Source: Manduca sexta (Eukaryota; Arthropoda; Insecta; Lepidoptera; Sphingidae). Taken from it: DNA of 64,000 bases. The position numbers and the translations under genes were made by a program. Below the pieces are notes generated by a model that saw nothing but the letters and a program-made list of their open reading frames with translations, did not search any database and was not told the DNA's origin. This document shows positions 1 through 12,748 of the stretch, one piece after another; position 1 is the first letter of the stretch, and each line of letters starts with the position of its first letter. The DNA is taken from the NCBI RefSeq assembly GCF_014839805.1, contig NC_051142.1, positions 19,066,589 to 19,130,588 of the forward strand, given 5' to 3'.

Positions 1-210
1 ATTTTAGTAACAGGAACATGGACTGTTGCTTCGACTGATTATTATTGTAATCTTACTTTAAGCAAAAGTCGATTTTATGGAAATTTGGTTGGAACCAACT
101 ATGAGTTTCATAATTGAGTAAAAACGAAATATTGATTATGTGTTATACACTGCGTCTGTTTGGACCCTTAGCCAAATCAAAATAGATATTAAATTTATTC
201 TTTTTTTTAG

Positions 211-3200
211 ATAATCAACAGGACAATGGCGTCAGTCCTCCTCTCGACTACATCCTTAGGGATTCTGGCTATAGCGGGCCAGAGACCTTCCCTTTCAGAG
301 GTGATCTCTTGGCTGGACGAAGAGACGTTGCTGCTGCTCTTCAGCATGATGCTGATCGTCGCCATTATGGCTGAGACCGGCATGTTCGACTTCCTTGCTG
401 TGTTTACTTTTGAGGTGAATATCTTTTATCGAACGAGAATATATCAAACATAAATCAAAATGAATTATTAATCACTTAACAAAATATCGTGCTGGCTATC
501 CTTGGGTTTCACTACATATAAAATTAGGTGTATTACCAGAAAAAAATACTTATTTCAAATTTAGACCAATTGTGATTATATCCTACTCTTAAAAAATCTA
601 ACGTGGAGTGTTTAGCTATTGTTTTTTTTCTGTTTCCATAATATACCCACGACTTTCCCAATCCCATTCTTTTGACTAAAAGTCGAAAAACTTCGTGGAC
701 AATAATAATACGCAGATATGGAGTCTGTCATCGCCTTGCTCGTTTGCTCTCTAAAACAAAAGATTTATCTATTGTCTAGGAACGTTGTTAATAACCATGA
801 TAAAGTTAATACAATATAAATACATAAACGCGTGACGGACAGACTGGGTGACATCAGTTTGCCTAGCGTCAAACAAAATGATGTACTAAGTAAGTAACAT
901 CAAATTTCGGACAAGATGTCTTTTATTATTTCCCTTCACACATACAGTGACCATTTTAAGAGATAAATATCTGTAATGCGATTTACCAGAGACTATTTAA
1001 ATTAGTAAAGTGTGCTGTAAACAGTATAGATAACGTACTTAATTGTCTGAATCAAATGTATGTTGGTAGCACTAGGGTAGATAATGGAGCATTACAGCTT
1101 ATTGCTGTGTTTTGTAGGTGAGATTCCCGAGCCCGAAGCAAGCTCCCCCCTTTCCCAATAATTATTAACTTCCTAAGTGCATCCATAATGTGAATTGTAT
1201 TTGTTGGAATACACAGTGGAGATCGCTAACCAAATGTTCGATTTCTATTCTTTTTCTATTCGATTTGCCTTTGCTATGAAAAATTTTCTGTAATTTTTAC
1301 CAGCCATGTGTTCGATTACTACCCAATCGGGTACCTCATAACATATATCACTGTACCCTCCGATCGGCCATTTTTTTATTCCGGCCTGACAATCACTTGA
1401 TACACCTGATGGTATGGTATTGCCGTCCAGATAGAGTGACTACGAGTAACAGACGAAATTTATATGTCATTCGACACAATCATGTTGACCTATTTAGGCG
1501 TTTAAACTGGCTTATAAGTTTTTCTTCATTCCAGGTGACTAGAGGTAAAATATGGCCGCTGATCAGCCTGCTGTGCATTATCACCGCGGTACTGTCAACA
1601 TTCTTAGATAACGTCACAACAGTATTGCTCATGACACCTGTTACTATCAGGTAATGTATTGATTTGGTGTTCATTACATAAGCTCATGGCTATATCGCAG
1701 TGTGGGGTAGAAATAAATGCAACAAGTAAAGGATGATATTAACCAAATGGGAAGCCGTTATATACGAGTAGTTACTACTAGGTGTTATTGTCGACTTTTC
1801 CAGGACAAAAGAAGTCAAATGAATCCACGAAATATAAATAGCTAATGTTTATCCACGACATGACATCTGTATAACAAATTTCATCCTAATCCTTTCAGCG
1901 GTGTCGGTGTTTTTTTTTCAAACAACTTTAAACTAAAATACTTAATTGGATAGTATGATTGTTATGTTCCCCAATCGTCTTTATTCTTCCAGGCTTTGCG
2001 AGGTGATGGAGATGGATCCCATTCCCGTGCTGATGTCAATGGTGCTATTCAGCAATATAGGCGGCACCGCTACTCCCGTGGGAGACCCGCCCAATGTCAT
2101 CATAGCTTCTAATAAGGCGGTGGTGCAAGCGGTAAGAGATCTATTACTCACTTTTGAGTGACAAACATGTTGTTTATGAAAATCTAAAGCTGCATCGAAC
2201 TAAGGATGACAGTAACAAATGATAGTAATGCACATTTGTATGACTGGAAATAATGTTACTGCAAAGAATGTTTTTAATCAGATGAAATGAAAACTTTCAA
2301 CATTTGCAAACCATGACAATGAGCTGTGGAATCACAGTCGGTGAATGTCAAAAGAGTATCTAACAGTGCATGTGCCTGCCCTGGCCCGTTTTTGATATAG
2401 TTCTGTAGAGACAGATAGCTAGTGGCCACTGTATAGGGACAGTTGGTTGCGCCTCTCTATGGAAGGGGAAGATCTTTAGTCAGGCAGATGTTGGGACAGA
2501 CCGGCCATGGCCCCCCGAATAGTTATCATTCGGAGCGAGTATACATGCTACGTGCAGCGCGAATTCTACTACCGCAACCTAGGATCGCCTATTGCCACCG
2601 GTCAGTAGGCAATTATGATATTAATAAATGAGCGGTTAGGTCTCCTAATTATTATAATTGATCTTGTAATCCGCGTGATGATGGTCAGTTGGCGCTGAAC
2701 GTTATTTATGCCGCCACGGTTATATGAAAATTTTTTGTCTACTTCAAAAAATATTTTTATGTATTTCCAGGGTATAAATTTCACAAACTTCACATTGCAC
2801 ATGACGCTCGGCATCGCGTTTGTGTGCGTCCAGACGTACTTCCAACTCAGGTTTATATATAGAGACACGAAGAAGCTGCGGTTGAATGAACCCAGGGAGA
2901 TACAGGGTGGGTATAAAACGCTTTTTGTGTGTTTGTTTTACTTACGTACTATATTTATGCTGCTGAATTTGTTACTTAAATGACTTCCGAGAATGCCAGT
3001 GGTGAAAGATCATAAAAGTTCCTAGTACTTAGGCTGTGAACAAGGTCCAGGTTATTATTTCCAATTCGAATATTTAATGGCTCATATAAAAAAAAAATAA
3101 GTGACTTAGATCTTTGAAAATGAAAGATTCATGCTTTTCACATATTTTTTTTATTGCTTTGAATGACGAGACGAGCTTGCCGTTCGCCTGATGGTAAGCG

Positions 3201-6200
3201 ATACGACCGCCCATAAACAGTAGAAACACCATCCAACACCTTAAATTACAAAGTATTGTTTGATATTCCACTGCGCTCGTCATCATGAGACGTGAAATGT
3301 TAAGTCCAATATGTCCAGTAGTTACATTGGCTACAATGTCCTTGAAATACACACTCTAAGATAATTATTTTTTTCAGACCTACGTCATCAAATTTCAATA
3401 TGGCGGCGTGCTGCTGACTCATTACCCCATCTGAGTAGAGACGAGCAAGTTGTGAGAGGGAGATTAGAGAAGAAGATACAAAAGTTGTCGTCACAACTAG
3501 ACGTGTTAGTGAAAGAAAGCCGCAAGAGGGCGTGCCCGAAGGATACGTTCAGGATTACCCTGGCCGATATGAAGGACAAGGTAATGTGTTATTAGCTTTA
3601 TATATTTTTTTTATTCGGGCACAAATAATGAAACCACTCCACCTGATGGTGAAGTAAAGTGCTGAACAGATAGAATGTTTTTTTTTTTAAAAGCTCGGCG
3701 AAGTGGCTTCACTGCACTTGATGTTAAGCGAAGTTAAGTCAATAGAAAGTGCCAACCGAGCGAAGATACAAGCATCTCTGGACGGTCGGCACAGTCATGC
3801 GCAGACCTGCATAATTGCTTCTTCACGCTCCGTGAATGTGAATTGAAGAGAGTTTATCTTCCTTAGACAGTACATCAATTTATATCTTATCGGCATTTTC
3901 GAAACCAGATATGCACAGACTGGTTCCGAAAGGACACGTGAACCACTGAACTACTACTACTTACATGAACCACTGGTGGCTTTTACACCTTGATTGCTAT
4001 GTAGATGGATGCAAATATATCTCTGTAAGATATATCTCTGTCTAATCCACCAATGCTCACCAAGTATTTCTTTTCCAGTACAAGATACGCGACAAGAGTC
4101 TGCTCATCAAAGCGACCGTTTCCATCACGTTCGTTGTTGTCGTTTTCTTCTTACACTCTCTACCAGAATTCAGTAAGTATTGTGGTTTGTTTTCCTTTCG
4201 AGTATATTTTAGTTGTCTCGGATGGAAACATGTCTATGGAATTTGTATGGTCATTAGATTACTAGGTCTTATACTTTGTAATACGACTTTATACGATTTG
4301 ACAAAGGTCGTAGGAATACGTTGGATGCGGGCCGCTTTCGACAGGTCCGTCTGGAAACATTTGGGGGAGGCCTATGTGCAGCAGTGGACTTTATGCGACT
4401 GATGACGATGATGATGATACTCTGTGAGAGGTTCGAGGTTAATACGATGTGGTGATATTTGGGTGTAATAGTTGTAAAGCTTATGGATTCAGGGGAAAGG
4501 TTTACGTTACGCGTTTAGCTAAGAAAAATGTTGACTGATGATCAATGACTCTCGCTGATTAAAGTTGTTACTACACCTCAAGCCTGGGCTAGTAGCAAGT
4601 TTAACTGTTCAATTTATACGTTAGGGTACACCATGGCTTTACCAAAATTTCGCTGTTTCACTATTACAAGGTTATATGTTATCTTTTACGTTCAAGTTGA
4701 ATTATATATGCCAAATAATTCTAATCCCGATTCCCGAAAAGTAATTAAAAGAGGAACTGTGAATTAATGTTTATCTAAAGTATTTTTTTTTATATATATT
4801 TTTCATAAGTAAAAATTACCATAGGGCCTTGTAACAGTGAGCAATTGATTTATAGTTTTAATGATTATCGTAGGGTAATAACAGGTAGGGGGTAGCGTCT
4901 GAATGTATTTCCTCCTTCCACCAGGCCGCGTGTCTCTCGGCTGGACGGCGCTGCTGGGCGCGATCCTGCTGCTGACACTGGCAGACCGCGAGGACCTGGA
5001 GCCGATCCTGCACCGCGTCGAGTGGTCCACGCTGCTCTTCTTCGCTGCGCTCTTCGTGCTCATGGAGGTGAGCATATCATGAAATTCACAACTTAAAAGT
5101 TAATCTTTATACCTTCATGATTCATCGTATTATAATAATAATATAGACAGAAATCCATAAATTATCACTTTAACACGCTTAATCCGAAAACTAGTTTTAT
5201 TTCAATGTTTAACATTTACGTAAATTTATAAGAATAATAACGCCTAATTCCAGTTAGTTGCCTCCATATACCTTGGAATATACGATAAGCAAGTATCCTC
5301 AAATTTTTCATATGAAAATACTAATCTACATATTGATATATTCTAGGCGCTCTCCAAGCTGGGTCTGATAGAGTTCATTGGAGGTGTGACTGAGGCCATC
5401 ATTCTTGGAGTGGACGAGAGCGCCCGTCTGGCGGTCGCCTTGTTGCTGATGCTGTGGGTAAGGACATTGCTTTTCTAGAAAATTTATTGCGGCAGGTATC
5501 ATGCGAGGTAATCTTGATCATCACTTTTTCCATGTCTACCATAAAATCGAGGACCATGTTTTAATCTGCTATGAAGGTTTTATAGCCAGAGAAGTTATGA
5601 GGCTAATCATGGAATATCGTAAAGTTTTGCTCGAGAAATGCCATTGCGAACCTCATCTATAAGGAAAAGAAATGGCGAAGAGAATGAGCAAATTTATAGG
5701 GCCCCCATAGTCGTGAAAAAATTCTGTGAGGCAATGGTACTATCTCAATCTATCGTCATTTCCAACATAATGTCAGGTGAATATTATATAATTATATACC
5801 TGCTTCTCATGTCTAGGTATCGGGAGTCACATCAGCCTTCGTGGACAACATACCATTGACCACGATGATGATCAGAGTCGTCGTTTCCCTTGGCTCCAAC
5901 CCCAACCTGAACCTGCCCATGGCGCCCTTGATTTGGGCCTTGTCCTTCGGGGCGTGTTTGGGGGGTGAGTACTTTAAAACTATAATATAATTTTCTAATG
6001 TCTTAATGATGTGTTTCGTCTCTTCTATCTGCACATATGGCATCATCGGATAAACGTTTTTTTTAATTTTGATTACTGTGCTTATCATTAAGTGCAGTAG
6101 AGTAACGACTACTAAAACATAGTGATGTTCTATTAGAATAAAAACGAAGAAACCTACAGTATGACGGGCTTCAGTATACAATGAAAAAAACAGGTACATT

Positions 6201-6533
6201 ATACTCACAACCTTGATCTAAATCTCTTGATGCTATCAAGATTTTTCACATGATACGATTTTTTGTTGGGTTGTAGCATTTTATTCTTCCACAACGTTGA
6301 TGATGATTTTTATTCCTTTTTCTTAAATCTACAGCTTAAATTCCTTGTTTTTAGGTAACGGCACGCTAATCGGCGCAAGCGCGAACGTGGTGTGCGCAGG
6401 AGTTGCAGAACAACACGGTTACAAGTTCACATTCATGCACTTCTTCAGAGTAGGCTTCCCGATAATGATCGGACATTTAATAGTCGCCTCTATCTACCTC
6501 TTGATATGCCATTGCGTTTTTACCTGGCATTAG
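211..6533 (+). CDS. P protein (OCA2/hoepel-like) transporter, gene A, 5'-partial
   Basis: Ten exons can be joined: 211-414, 1535-1650, 1993-2131, 2771-2906, 3378-3580, 4079-4172, 4925-5067, 5347-5457, 5817-5964 and 6355-6533 (stop TAG). All junctions are AG...GT with consistent phases, giving 490 codons. The N-terminal part lies left of the window, because the first exon opens behind a splice acceptor at 208-210. Family hallmarks are the [15 protein letters not shown] segment followed by a glycine-rich [12 protein letters not shown] loop, a second [10 protein letters not shown] repeat, and the terminal [12 protein letters not shown] segment. These belong to the ArsB/NhaD-CitMHS-like membrane transporters that include human OCA2 and Drosophila hoepel. 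Such proteins are multi-pass and act in melanosome or pigment-granule membranes, where they affect luminal pH. The hydrophilic stretch encoded by 3378-3580 (basic, coiled-coil-like) is the large cytoplasmic loop. Introns hold LINE fragments at about 3145 and 4296 and otherwise nothing recognisable. No frame damage is visible. Substrate is not deducible from sequence. Confidence 0.93.
3145..3352 (-). repeat. Interspersed repeat family 1 (probable LINE 3' tail)
   Basis: This copy shares a roughly 200-bp block with 23562-23750, 24085-24410 and 29091-29471. The block holds a stretch reading (in one orientation) GGTAAGCGATACGACC, a run around the paired GACGAGCTTGCC sequence, and ends at an A/T run. 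Orientation is set by the A-rich end, which is a T run on the + strand here. It lies in a gene A intron. The element class is inferred only from the A tail. Confidence 0.6.
4296..4420 (+). repeat. RTE-type LINE 3' tail fragment
   Basis: Translated remnants read like the C-terminus of RTE-type reverse transcriptases ([10 protein letters not shown] then [12 protein letters not shown]), followed by a GATGATGAT-type terminal run, typical of RTE tails. Related fragments occur at 25719, 26291, 33384 and 48007. It lies in an intron of gene A. Confidence 0.65.
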
Positions 6534-6866
6534 CACGGGTTATTTTTGACTCAGAATAGAAAATAAGGAAATTAATAAGTGAATTATAATAATTATTGTT
6601 TGTGATAAATTTTAAATATGTATTAATATGACAGTTAAAAATAGTTGCTAAGATTATGATTGGTTTCATAAGGGTCCAAAATGACACGAAGAATGTAAGA
6701 AAATCGGTGTCAATGCCACTGTTTACGTTCCAAATTTATGAATTATTTTCCATTATGATACTCGATATCCAAAGTCTGAAAGAGACGAGCACAATGCCAT
6801 ACAGTATTTTGGAATTCAAGTTCAATAGCATGCCTACTGTTTATTGCTTGTCTCTCTACTAATTTA

Positions 6867-6872
6867 AATAAA
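6867..6872 (+). terminator. Candidate poly(A) signal of gene A
   Basis: AATAAA lies about 335 bases after the gene A stop. Further AATAAA-like hexamers follow near 6926 and 6950. Which one is used cannot be told from sequence. Confidence 0.4.
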
Positions 6873-8155
6873 ATTAATTCTAGCAATTATTGTGATCAAT
6901 GTACAAAGTATGTACTTATTTGTTACATAATAAATTATGTGCAGTGCTTAATAAAATTAAGAACATGTTTGTAAGAGAATTGATGTTTTGTTTTAGGTAA
7001 ATTATTTAGCTTCACACAGCCGTATTGAGATTCATGCTTCTTCAACTTCTTATGTTGGGTCAGTCACGTTGTTCAAATGATTTAGCTTTGTTTTAAATAA
7101 TACAGAATATATTGGATTAGAAAAATCTACAAAAAGGCTTCGTTTCAAACCCTGAATCCAGTCTAATGTTAAATTACTAGCAAAATAGACACGTTTATTA
7201 CCACCGCAGTACTGATAGTAAATATGTGACGGCATCTTCTGACTTCTGACAACTCGCAGTCTCATAATGACTAAGTAAAAGATTTCCTGTATGCAATATT
7301 TATAATTCCCTTAGGGATGATGTGGACTTTCAATAAATTTAAGATATTAAGTCACAGTGATGTGGACATGTTGAATTAAATTTACACAGTAATAATGAAC
7401 AATTTATTAGGCATTCTTTTATCTCTTTCTCTCAAAATGGCGTGCAGAAATGACTTAGCAGAAACGTGACGTCAAGTCACTAGCGTACTATTACGAAATT
7501 CTATGTTATATTTGATATACAAATTGATGTTCACATGACTCCAAGTATTATTCGGTCAACATTTCCAATAATTCCGAAAGATAAATAAAGAAAGAACCAT
7601 AAATTATTCTTTTCTAATTTTTACCAACATGAAAAAGTTTAATCAAATATTTGGCATCATGAGTAAAAATTAACATAGGCCCTTGTTATACTGAGCCAGC
7701 GAAGTTTTCTATAAATTTTAAGTAACAGTCAACAGTAAAACGTATCAGTCAACATCCCTATAATGGAATGCCTACAACAAAAATGGATGTAGACATTAAT
7801 AAACTATTTAAGATGCAGAAGCTTGCGTATTCATCGGTCTCTATAGAGAATTGTTGTGAAAAGAGGGGATTAGTTATATCTACTTCTTCTGGTAAAGGGC
7901 GGTTTGCAATGATTTGTAATATTAAGAAGCGAATACAGCTTTCCATGGCGGTTTACTCGTGTTTTACAAATAATTGACGTTTACCAACGAGTTTAATTCT
8001 AGACATGTATGTTATATAATGTGCATGTGATCCCCACTTTTGCGACATTCTGTACATCATTAAATAAATCCCGCAAAAACGTACATGAAAAGATGTAAGG
8101 GTGATTTTGTCGAATTTAGTAACCTATCTACTGTCATTGTTGACATTTAACTATA
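6873..8155. other. Intergenic, no gene seen
   Basis: AT-rich sequence downstream of gene A. A short motif near 7675-7710 (ending TGAGCCAGCGAA) recurs near 25335-25370 and, more loosely, near 4820, so part of this is repeat-derived. No convincing exon or RNA gene. Confidence 0.5.
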
Positions 8156-8607
8156 CAGGGTGGATTTTTAAGACGATGCATTAGGGCAGCTGCCTTAACT
8201 GTTGTAGCTACAAGAAAACTTTCTTAGGAGACTGGCCTTTTTTTAAGACAGTAAAATCTGCATTTACATGTTTTGAAAAAAATACAAAGTCCGTAAGAAA
8301 ATGAGCAATTTATGTAAAAAAAATTATAGATGTGGATCGATCCGTTTGTTTATCAAGATCAAAAATATGTACGGGACCATCCGAGGTTTGAGAACCTTTA
8401 ATTAAATAATGCAAAAATCTTCCAGCCTACATTTTGTAGGAAATGCGACTCTAATTTGCTTTTAAATATAACAAAACTTAGTATTCAGTGACAAACTGTA
8501 AATGCAAATCTTAATGTCTTTAAAAATAAGTGTCTCCTAAAGAGTGTTCCTATAGGTACAGCTGTTAAGGCTTTGCCTTTGCTTGCCGGTGTTGAAAGTC
8601 CACTCTG
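8156..8607. mobile_element. MITE with long imperfect terminal inverted repeats
   Basis: The ends read CAGGGTGGA... and ...TCCACTCTG and are flanked by TATA on both sides (8152-8155, 8608-8611). The inverted similarity continues inward for roughly 120 bases (a GCCTTAAC...GTAGCTA-like block near 8185 pairs with one near 8560). It is 452 bp and has no coding capacity. Superfamily not assigned. Confidence 0.7.
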
Positions 8608-8799
8608 TATACAGGTGTATTTTTAGCGGGATCTATTTTGGATAATCGTATGTCTGAACTGGTTTATTAAATACCTGTGATAGCCTATTTATTGTTACGT
8701 AAGTATTTTGATGTATTATTAAGTTTAAGAGTTTTGAATGCTGTAAATAAAGAAAATATTATTTTATTATGTGTTTTTTATGAAATACTCGTTTAGACC

Positions 8800-9070
8800 T
8801 TATTACGACGACTGTAGACTTTTTTTTATACGTGCGCGGTTAATTGACCCCACCGCAACTGCTGGTAACTGGAGTAGAGTGCAGTAGAATGTCGATTGAC
8901 GAGAGATGATTACTCCTCTGCAGTCGACAAAACTATGCCGGCCTGTTGGAACTGGATATATACAGGCTGATGCCAGAATGCGGCACACGTGGGCCACTAT
9001 GGCGGGTTTTAACACCTTGTGTACGGTGGTCGCTATCCGGGCGGATATAAAATATATCCTACCACCAGCA
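8800..9070 (-). repeat. Interspersed repeat family 2
   Basis: The reverse complement contains GGTGGTAGGATATATTTTAT, then a CCGCCATAGTGGCCCACGTG block and a CAGCCTGTATATATCC block. Diverged relatives lie at about 56655-56745 and 57570-57770. This may be the 3' region of a retroelement; the class is uncertain. Confidence 0.5.
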
Positions 9071-9493
9071 AGTATACATTAATAAGCATAACGTCACGCC
9101 GGTATTCCTGGGTTGTATAATAAAAAATATAATATTTTAATGTACTAATGGCCATAACGCTCTAGCATAAAGTAATTATTGGATAAAGGATAATACTACC
9201 TATGTCCTAGGTAAATTAATTATTATGTATGAGATCTTAGATGGTGGATTTACTTGTTTTGCTATCTGCTGATAAAAATGATGTTAATCTAAATTGCTTT
9301 TTAAAATAGACTAGTAGCATCTTACGTATAAATGCAGTTTCTAATATTATTTTTGGAATTAAATTTGCTCAACGGCTTCTCTCGTATATGAATCTTTAAA
9401 AATTCCACAGTGCATTGTAGTTTTGCAGCGGTTTATGTTTGAATAACAAACATACAACAGTCAAAACCTATTACTCAAGAATCGTTGACACCT

Positions 9494-9672
9494 GGGCCCT
9501 TATTCTGTATGATAGTGTAAACGCGTAACGCGGCCGTGTCATGTTATCTTCGAGAAATGTGCGTGGAATGGTATTCTGTAAGCCAAATTTCTATAGTCCT
9601 AAACATGATGCGTTGTGTTACGTGTTTGTTACGCACTGTTAAAATAACGTGCGGGATAGAGAATAAGGCCCC
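9494..9672. mobile_element. Short MITE, about 180 bp
   Basis: The left end GGGCCCTTATTCTGTAT pairs with the right end ATAGAGAATAAGGCCCC as an imperfect 17-bp inverted repeat. The interior is CpG-rich and has no durable ORF. No clear target duplication. Confidence 0.55.
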
Positions 9673-10631
9673 TGCTATACGTTATAGGTATAAATGTCAA
9701 CGCATATCAGCTATAGTTTTAGCCTCTAATTTCAATACTAATTATGTAGTCAGTAATATTAAAAATAAGTGACAAGAACCGGTTATGTTAACGCTAATGT
9801 TAGACATTAAAATAAAACTAGTTTCGGATTTTATCGCGTTTTATTTTATTATAATTTCCTCCCGGCATTTCCAAGACTGCATCCTTCATGCTCAAGGAGG
9901 GGACTGAGGTGTTGGCGTCCAAAAAGTCAGTTGCAATATCTACGTACATTTTTACACTTATAATGGTAACTGCAGTCTTTGAAACTCGGGAAAAAATTAT
10001 AACATTAAACGTACGCAAAATTATTCGGAAAACGGTTTTATTTCAAGAAACCGGTTATTAAGAAAGAAATATTTTGTGTAATTAGTTAAAAAAAATTTAG
10101 CCGTGTGTCGTGATAGTAAGCTACCTGTGATAAATTTCTGAAGGCGCTTTATATATTTTATATATAAGTATAAATTAATAACACAAACACGCGCATACCT
10201 TTGTGAGCACATACCGTTGATATTTAAAGAAAATAAATACAGACTAGTTATTCGTAATTATACCTTAGGTCCTTTGGCCAAAAAATTATATCGTTTTATC
10301 GTCATTGGATAAGATTCTCAATAGATTAAAGAAATCCCAATTTACCTGTTTTATCCAATCCAAACGCACACAGAAATAAAAACCATATTTACCACCATTA
10401 TAACATTATGTTTCTCTTGGTCGTCGTTATTATAATGTCGGTCTAATTGCTTCTCCACGGATCGTCTGGTTTGATTACAGTGGACCGTTACTAAGTGGTA
10501 AATAAAAATATACCTACATATAATATGAAGAAGAGATGCAACATGCGGGGAACAATACGGAATTCTAGCTTTTTCGAGATTGTATTTATTGCTTTGTTAG
10601 CGAGCTACCCAGTATTTATATATGTAATAAT

Positions 10632-10890
10632 ATCATATTTGTTTTATATACTGTCCCACTGTTGGGCACGAGCCCCTCTACTACGGGGAGAGATTAGGCC
10701 TTTATACACCACGCTGATCTAGTGCGATTGTTAGACTTCTCACACCCTCAAAATCCTTATAGAGAACTTCTAAAATATGTAGGTTTCCTCACGATGTCTT
10801 CCTTCACCGTTAAAGCAAGCGATAATTCACAAAGAATACACACATGATTTGGAAAAGTCAAAGGTGTGTGCCCTTGGGTTTCGAACCTGC
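10632..10890 (-). repeat. tRNA-derived SINE, 3' part (split by the Gypsy insertion)
   Basis: This is the reverse complement of the SINE seen whole at 17579-17910. It shares the blocks around GGAAACCT, AGTTCTCTATAAGGAT and CCCACTGTTGGGCACGAGCC. The tRNA-like head of the same SINE resumes at 16939. The breakpoint is just beside the B-box (GGTTCGAAACCC read on the - strand), so one SINE was cut by the LTR element. Confidence 0.85.
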
Positions 10891-11018
10891 TGTGGGGAGA
10901 TGAAGACAACTGTTCTGGTTGAAATATCATTTATTACTCTCCTTGGATTACAATGTGTTTATATTTATATACCATACATTTTATATATGTATAATAATAT
11001 TAATACTACTACACCTCA
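10891..11018 (-). repeat. 3' LTR of the Gypsy element (128 bp)
   Basis: It is identical over its whole length to 16807-16934. On the - strand it starts TGAGGTGTAG and ends CTCCCCACA. It contains TATATAAATATA-like and AATAAA-like motifs. It is short for a Gypsy LTR. Confidence 0.95.
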
Positions 11019-11053
11019 CCTCAGGGGCAGGTGAAAAAAAAAAAAAAATATTA

Positions 11054-11084
<31 letters not shown>

Positions 11085-11136
11085 ATATATTTATATGCTA
11101 TATTAAATTTAATCGTTATAATATAATTAATACAAT

Positions 11137-12486
11137 TTAAGTTATAAACGGTTTTGTTCTATTTTTATGAATTACATCACATTTATTATTTTTTATAATT
11201 TTAACATTAACACCTAAATCTTTTAATACGACAAATGGGCCTTTCCATTGACTTTCAAATTTATTGGCTGTTTCATTTTTAACCAATATTAATTGACCAC
11301 TATTGTATTTTACATCATTAAGATATTTATCATATGAACGTTTACGCATTTGTTTACTTAAAATTAAATTATTACGAGCATCTTGATGTGCTACTTGTAA
11401 CCTATACTTAAGGTCTAAAGGATAACTATCTGGATTATATAGCGGTTCTATATGATGACTTACTCTACATGGTATTACACTAGCTCTGCCAAATACCAAT
11501 TCAAAGGGTGTGTACTTTGTTTCCGTATGAACAGTATTGTTAAAACTATAACACCAGTATTGTATCCACTGACTCCATGTGTCTTTCTGTCCATCACACT
11601 GTATGCGCAAAAATGTATTCAAACTATTATGTGAATTTTCAAGCGCACCGATAGATTGATGGTGATATGCTGTGGATGTAATTTTGTTTATTCCTAATAA
11701 TTTACATACCTGGTCCATTACTGAAGAGACGAACTCTGTACCACGGTCAGTCGCTATCGCGTTTGGTATCCCAAATCTTAAAATAAAATTATGAACTAAA
11801 GCATGTGCTACACTTACCGTATCCTTATTTTTTTAATGGATAAGCTTCTACAAATTTAGTAAGCTCACATTGTAGTGTTAAAATATAAATATTTTCGTCT
11901 ACATCTCTTTCTAAAGGACCTACGATGTCAAGAAAGATCTTTTCAAAAGCATAAGAAGCTGTTGTAGTTATCTCCATGGGCGCCTTGACATATCTACAAT
12001 GCTTCATTTTTGACATTTAACGCATTTACTTACAAAGTCTTTAACATCTTTATCTAAGCCTGGCCAGTAAAATTTTCTTTTAATATTATTAATCATCCTG
12101 CGTACACCTGCATGACCTGCAGTGGGTAACAGATGAAAATCATGTAAAATATACTTCTTTTCTGCTTCATCATTTATTCTTCTAACTCCTCTTAATACAT
12201 AAATTCGTGGACCGGTCCAATCCTTGTTATCTTTTATTTCTCTTAATATATCTTTAATAAAACTCTCACAATTTTTAGTTTTTACTATGCATAGTTCATT
12301 TATATTTATATGTCTACAAAACTTTGCTAACTTAGTTACAAATTCGGCTCGCGAAAATTGTGCCCTAAAGTTAAGGTTAATATATAATATTTTCCTATGA
12401 TGACTATAAACAAAACATTCCTTTTCTTCATCTACGTTATTCTGTATTTTTAATTGATTTAATTCTTCATTACCTATAAAAGTCAT
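11137..12486 (-). pseudogene. Gypsy integrase region, broken into three frames
   Basis: Three consecutive open pieces (12486-12004, 12016-11825, 11718-11137) cover an integrase. The first ends with the HHCC zinc-binding module (LLPTAGHAGVRRM then KCVKCQ). The second begins the catalytic core with the first aspartate (FLDIVGPL). The short unframed gap 11824-11719 carries the TDRGTEF aspartate, and the third piece supplies the glutamate in ALENSHN and the C-terminal DNA-binding part ending in KPFIT. Breaks at about 12008 and 11827-11834 lie in A or T runs. The protein would act in the pre-integration complex. As read here it cannot be made as a single protein. Confidence 0.88.
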
Positions 12487-12748
12487 TTCTACAGAATCAT
12501 TTGGTATTTTTAGTATTTCAACTACACGTGGTTGATCAGGCCACTGTTTATCCGAATTACTAAAAAATACGTGTATTCTAAATTTTATCTAGTTGTTTTT
12601 CTGTGCTCTAGTCATAACTAACATTATTTCTTTATTCATTTCCTTTAAAGTATCTACAGTAATATCAATTCTGGATAATGCGTCTGCTACACTATTTTCT
12701 TTTCCTTTCACATACACAATTTTAAAATTATATTCTTCTAATGTCAAT

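Noticed and set aside
5813..6208. 131-codon - strand ORF
   Set aside because: Antisense of a P-gene exon plus intron. The exon's strand is fixed by splice sites and by the paralogue.
6345..6533. Stand-alone 62-codon protein starting at 6345
   Set aside because: It is the last exon of gene A. The ATG at 6345 lies in the intron before the acceptor at 6352-6354.
10891..11018. Envelope gene expected near the 3' LTR (errantivirus)
   Set aside because: Only about 120 bases separate the integrase frame from the LTR, so there is no room for an env.
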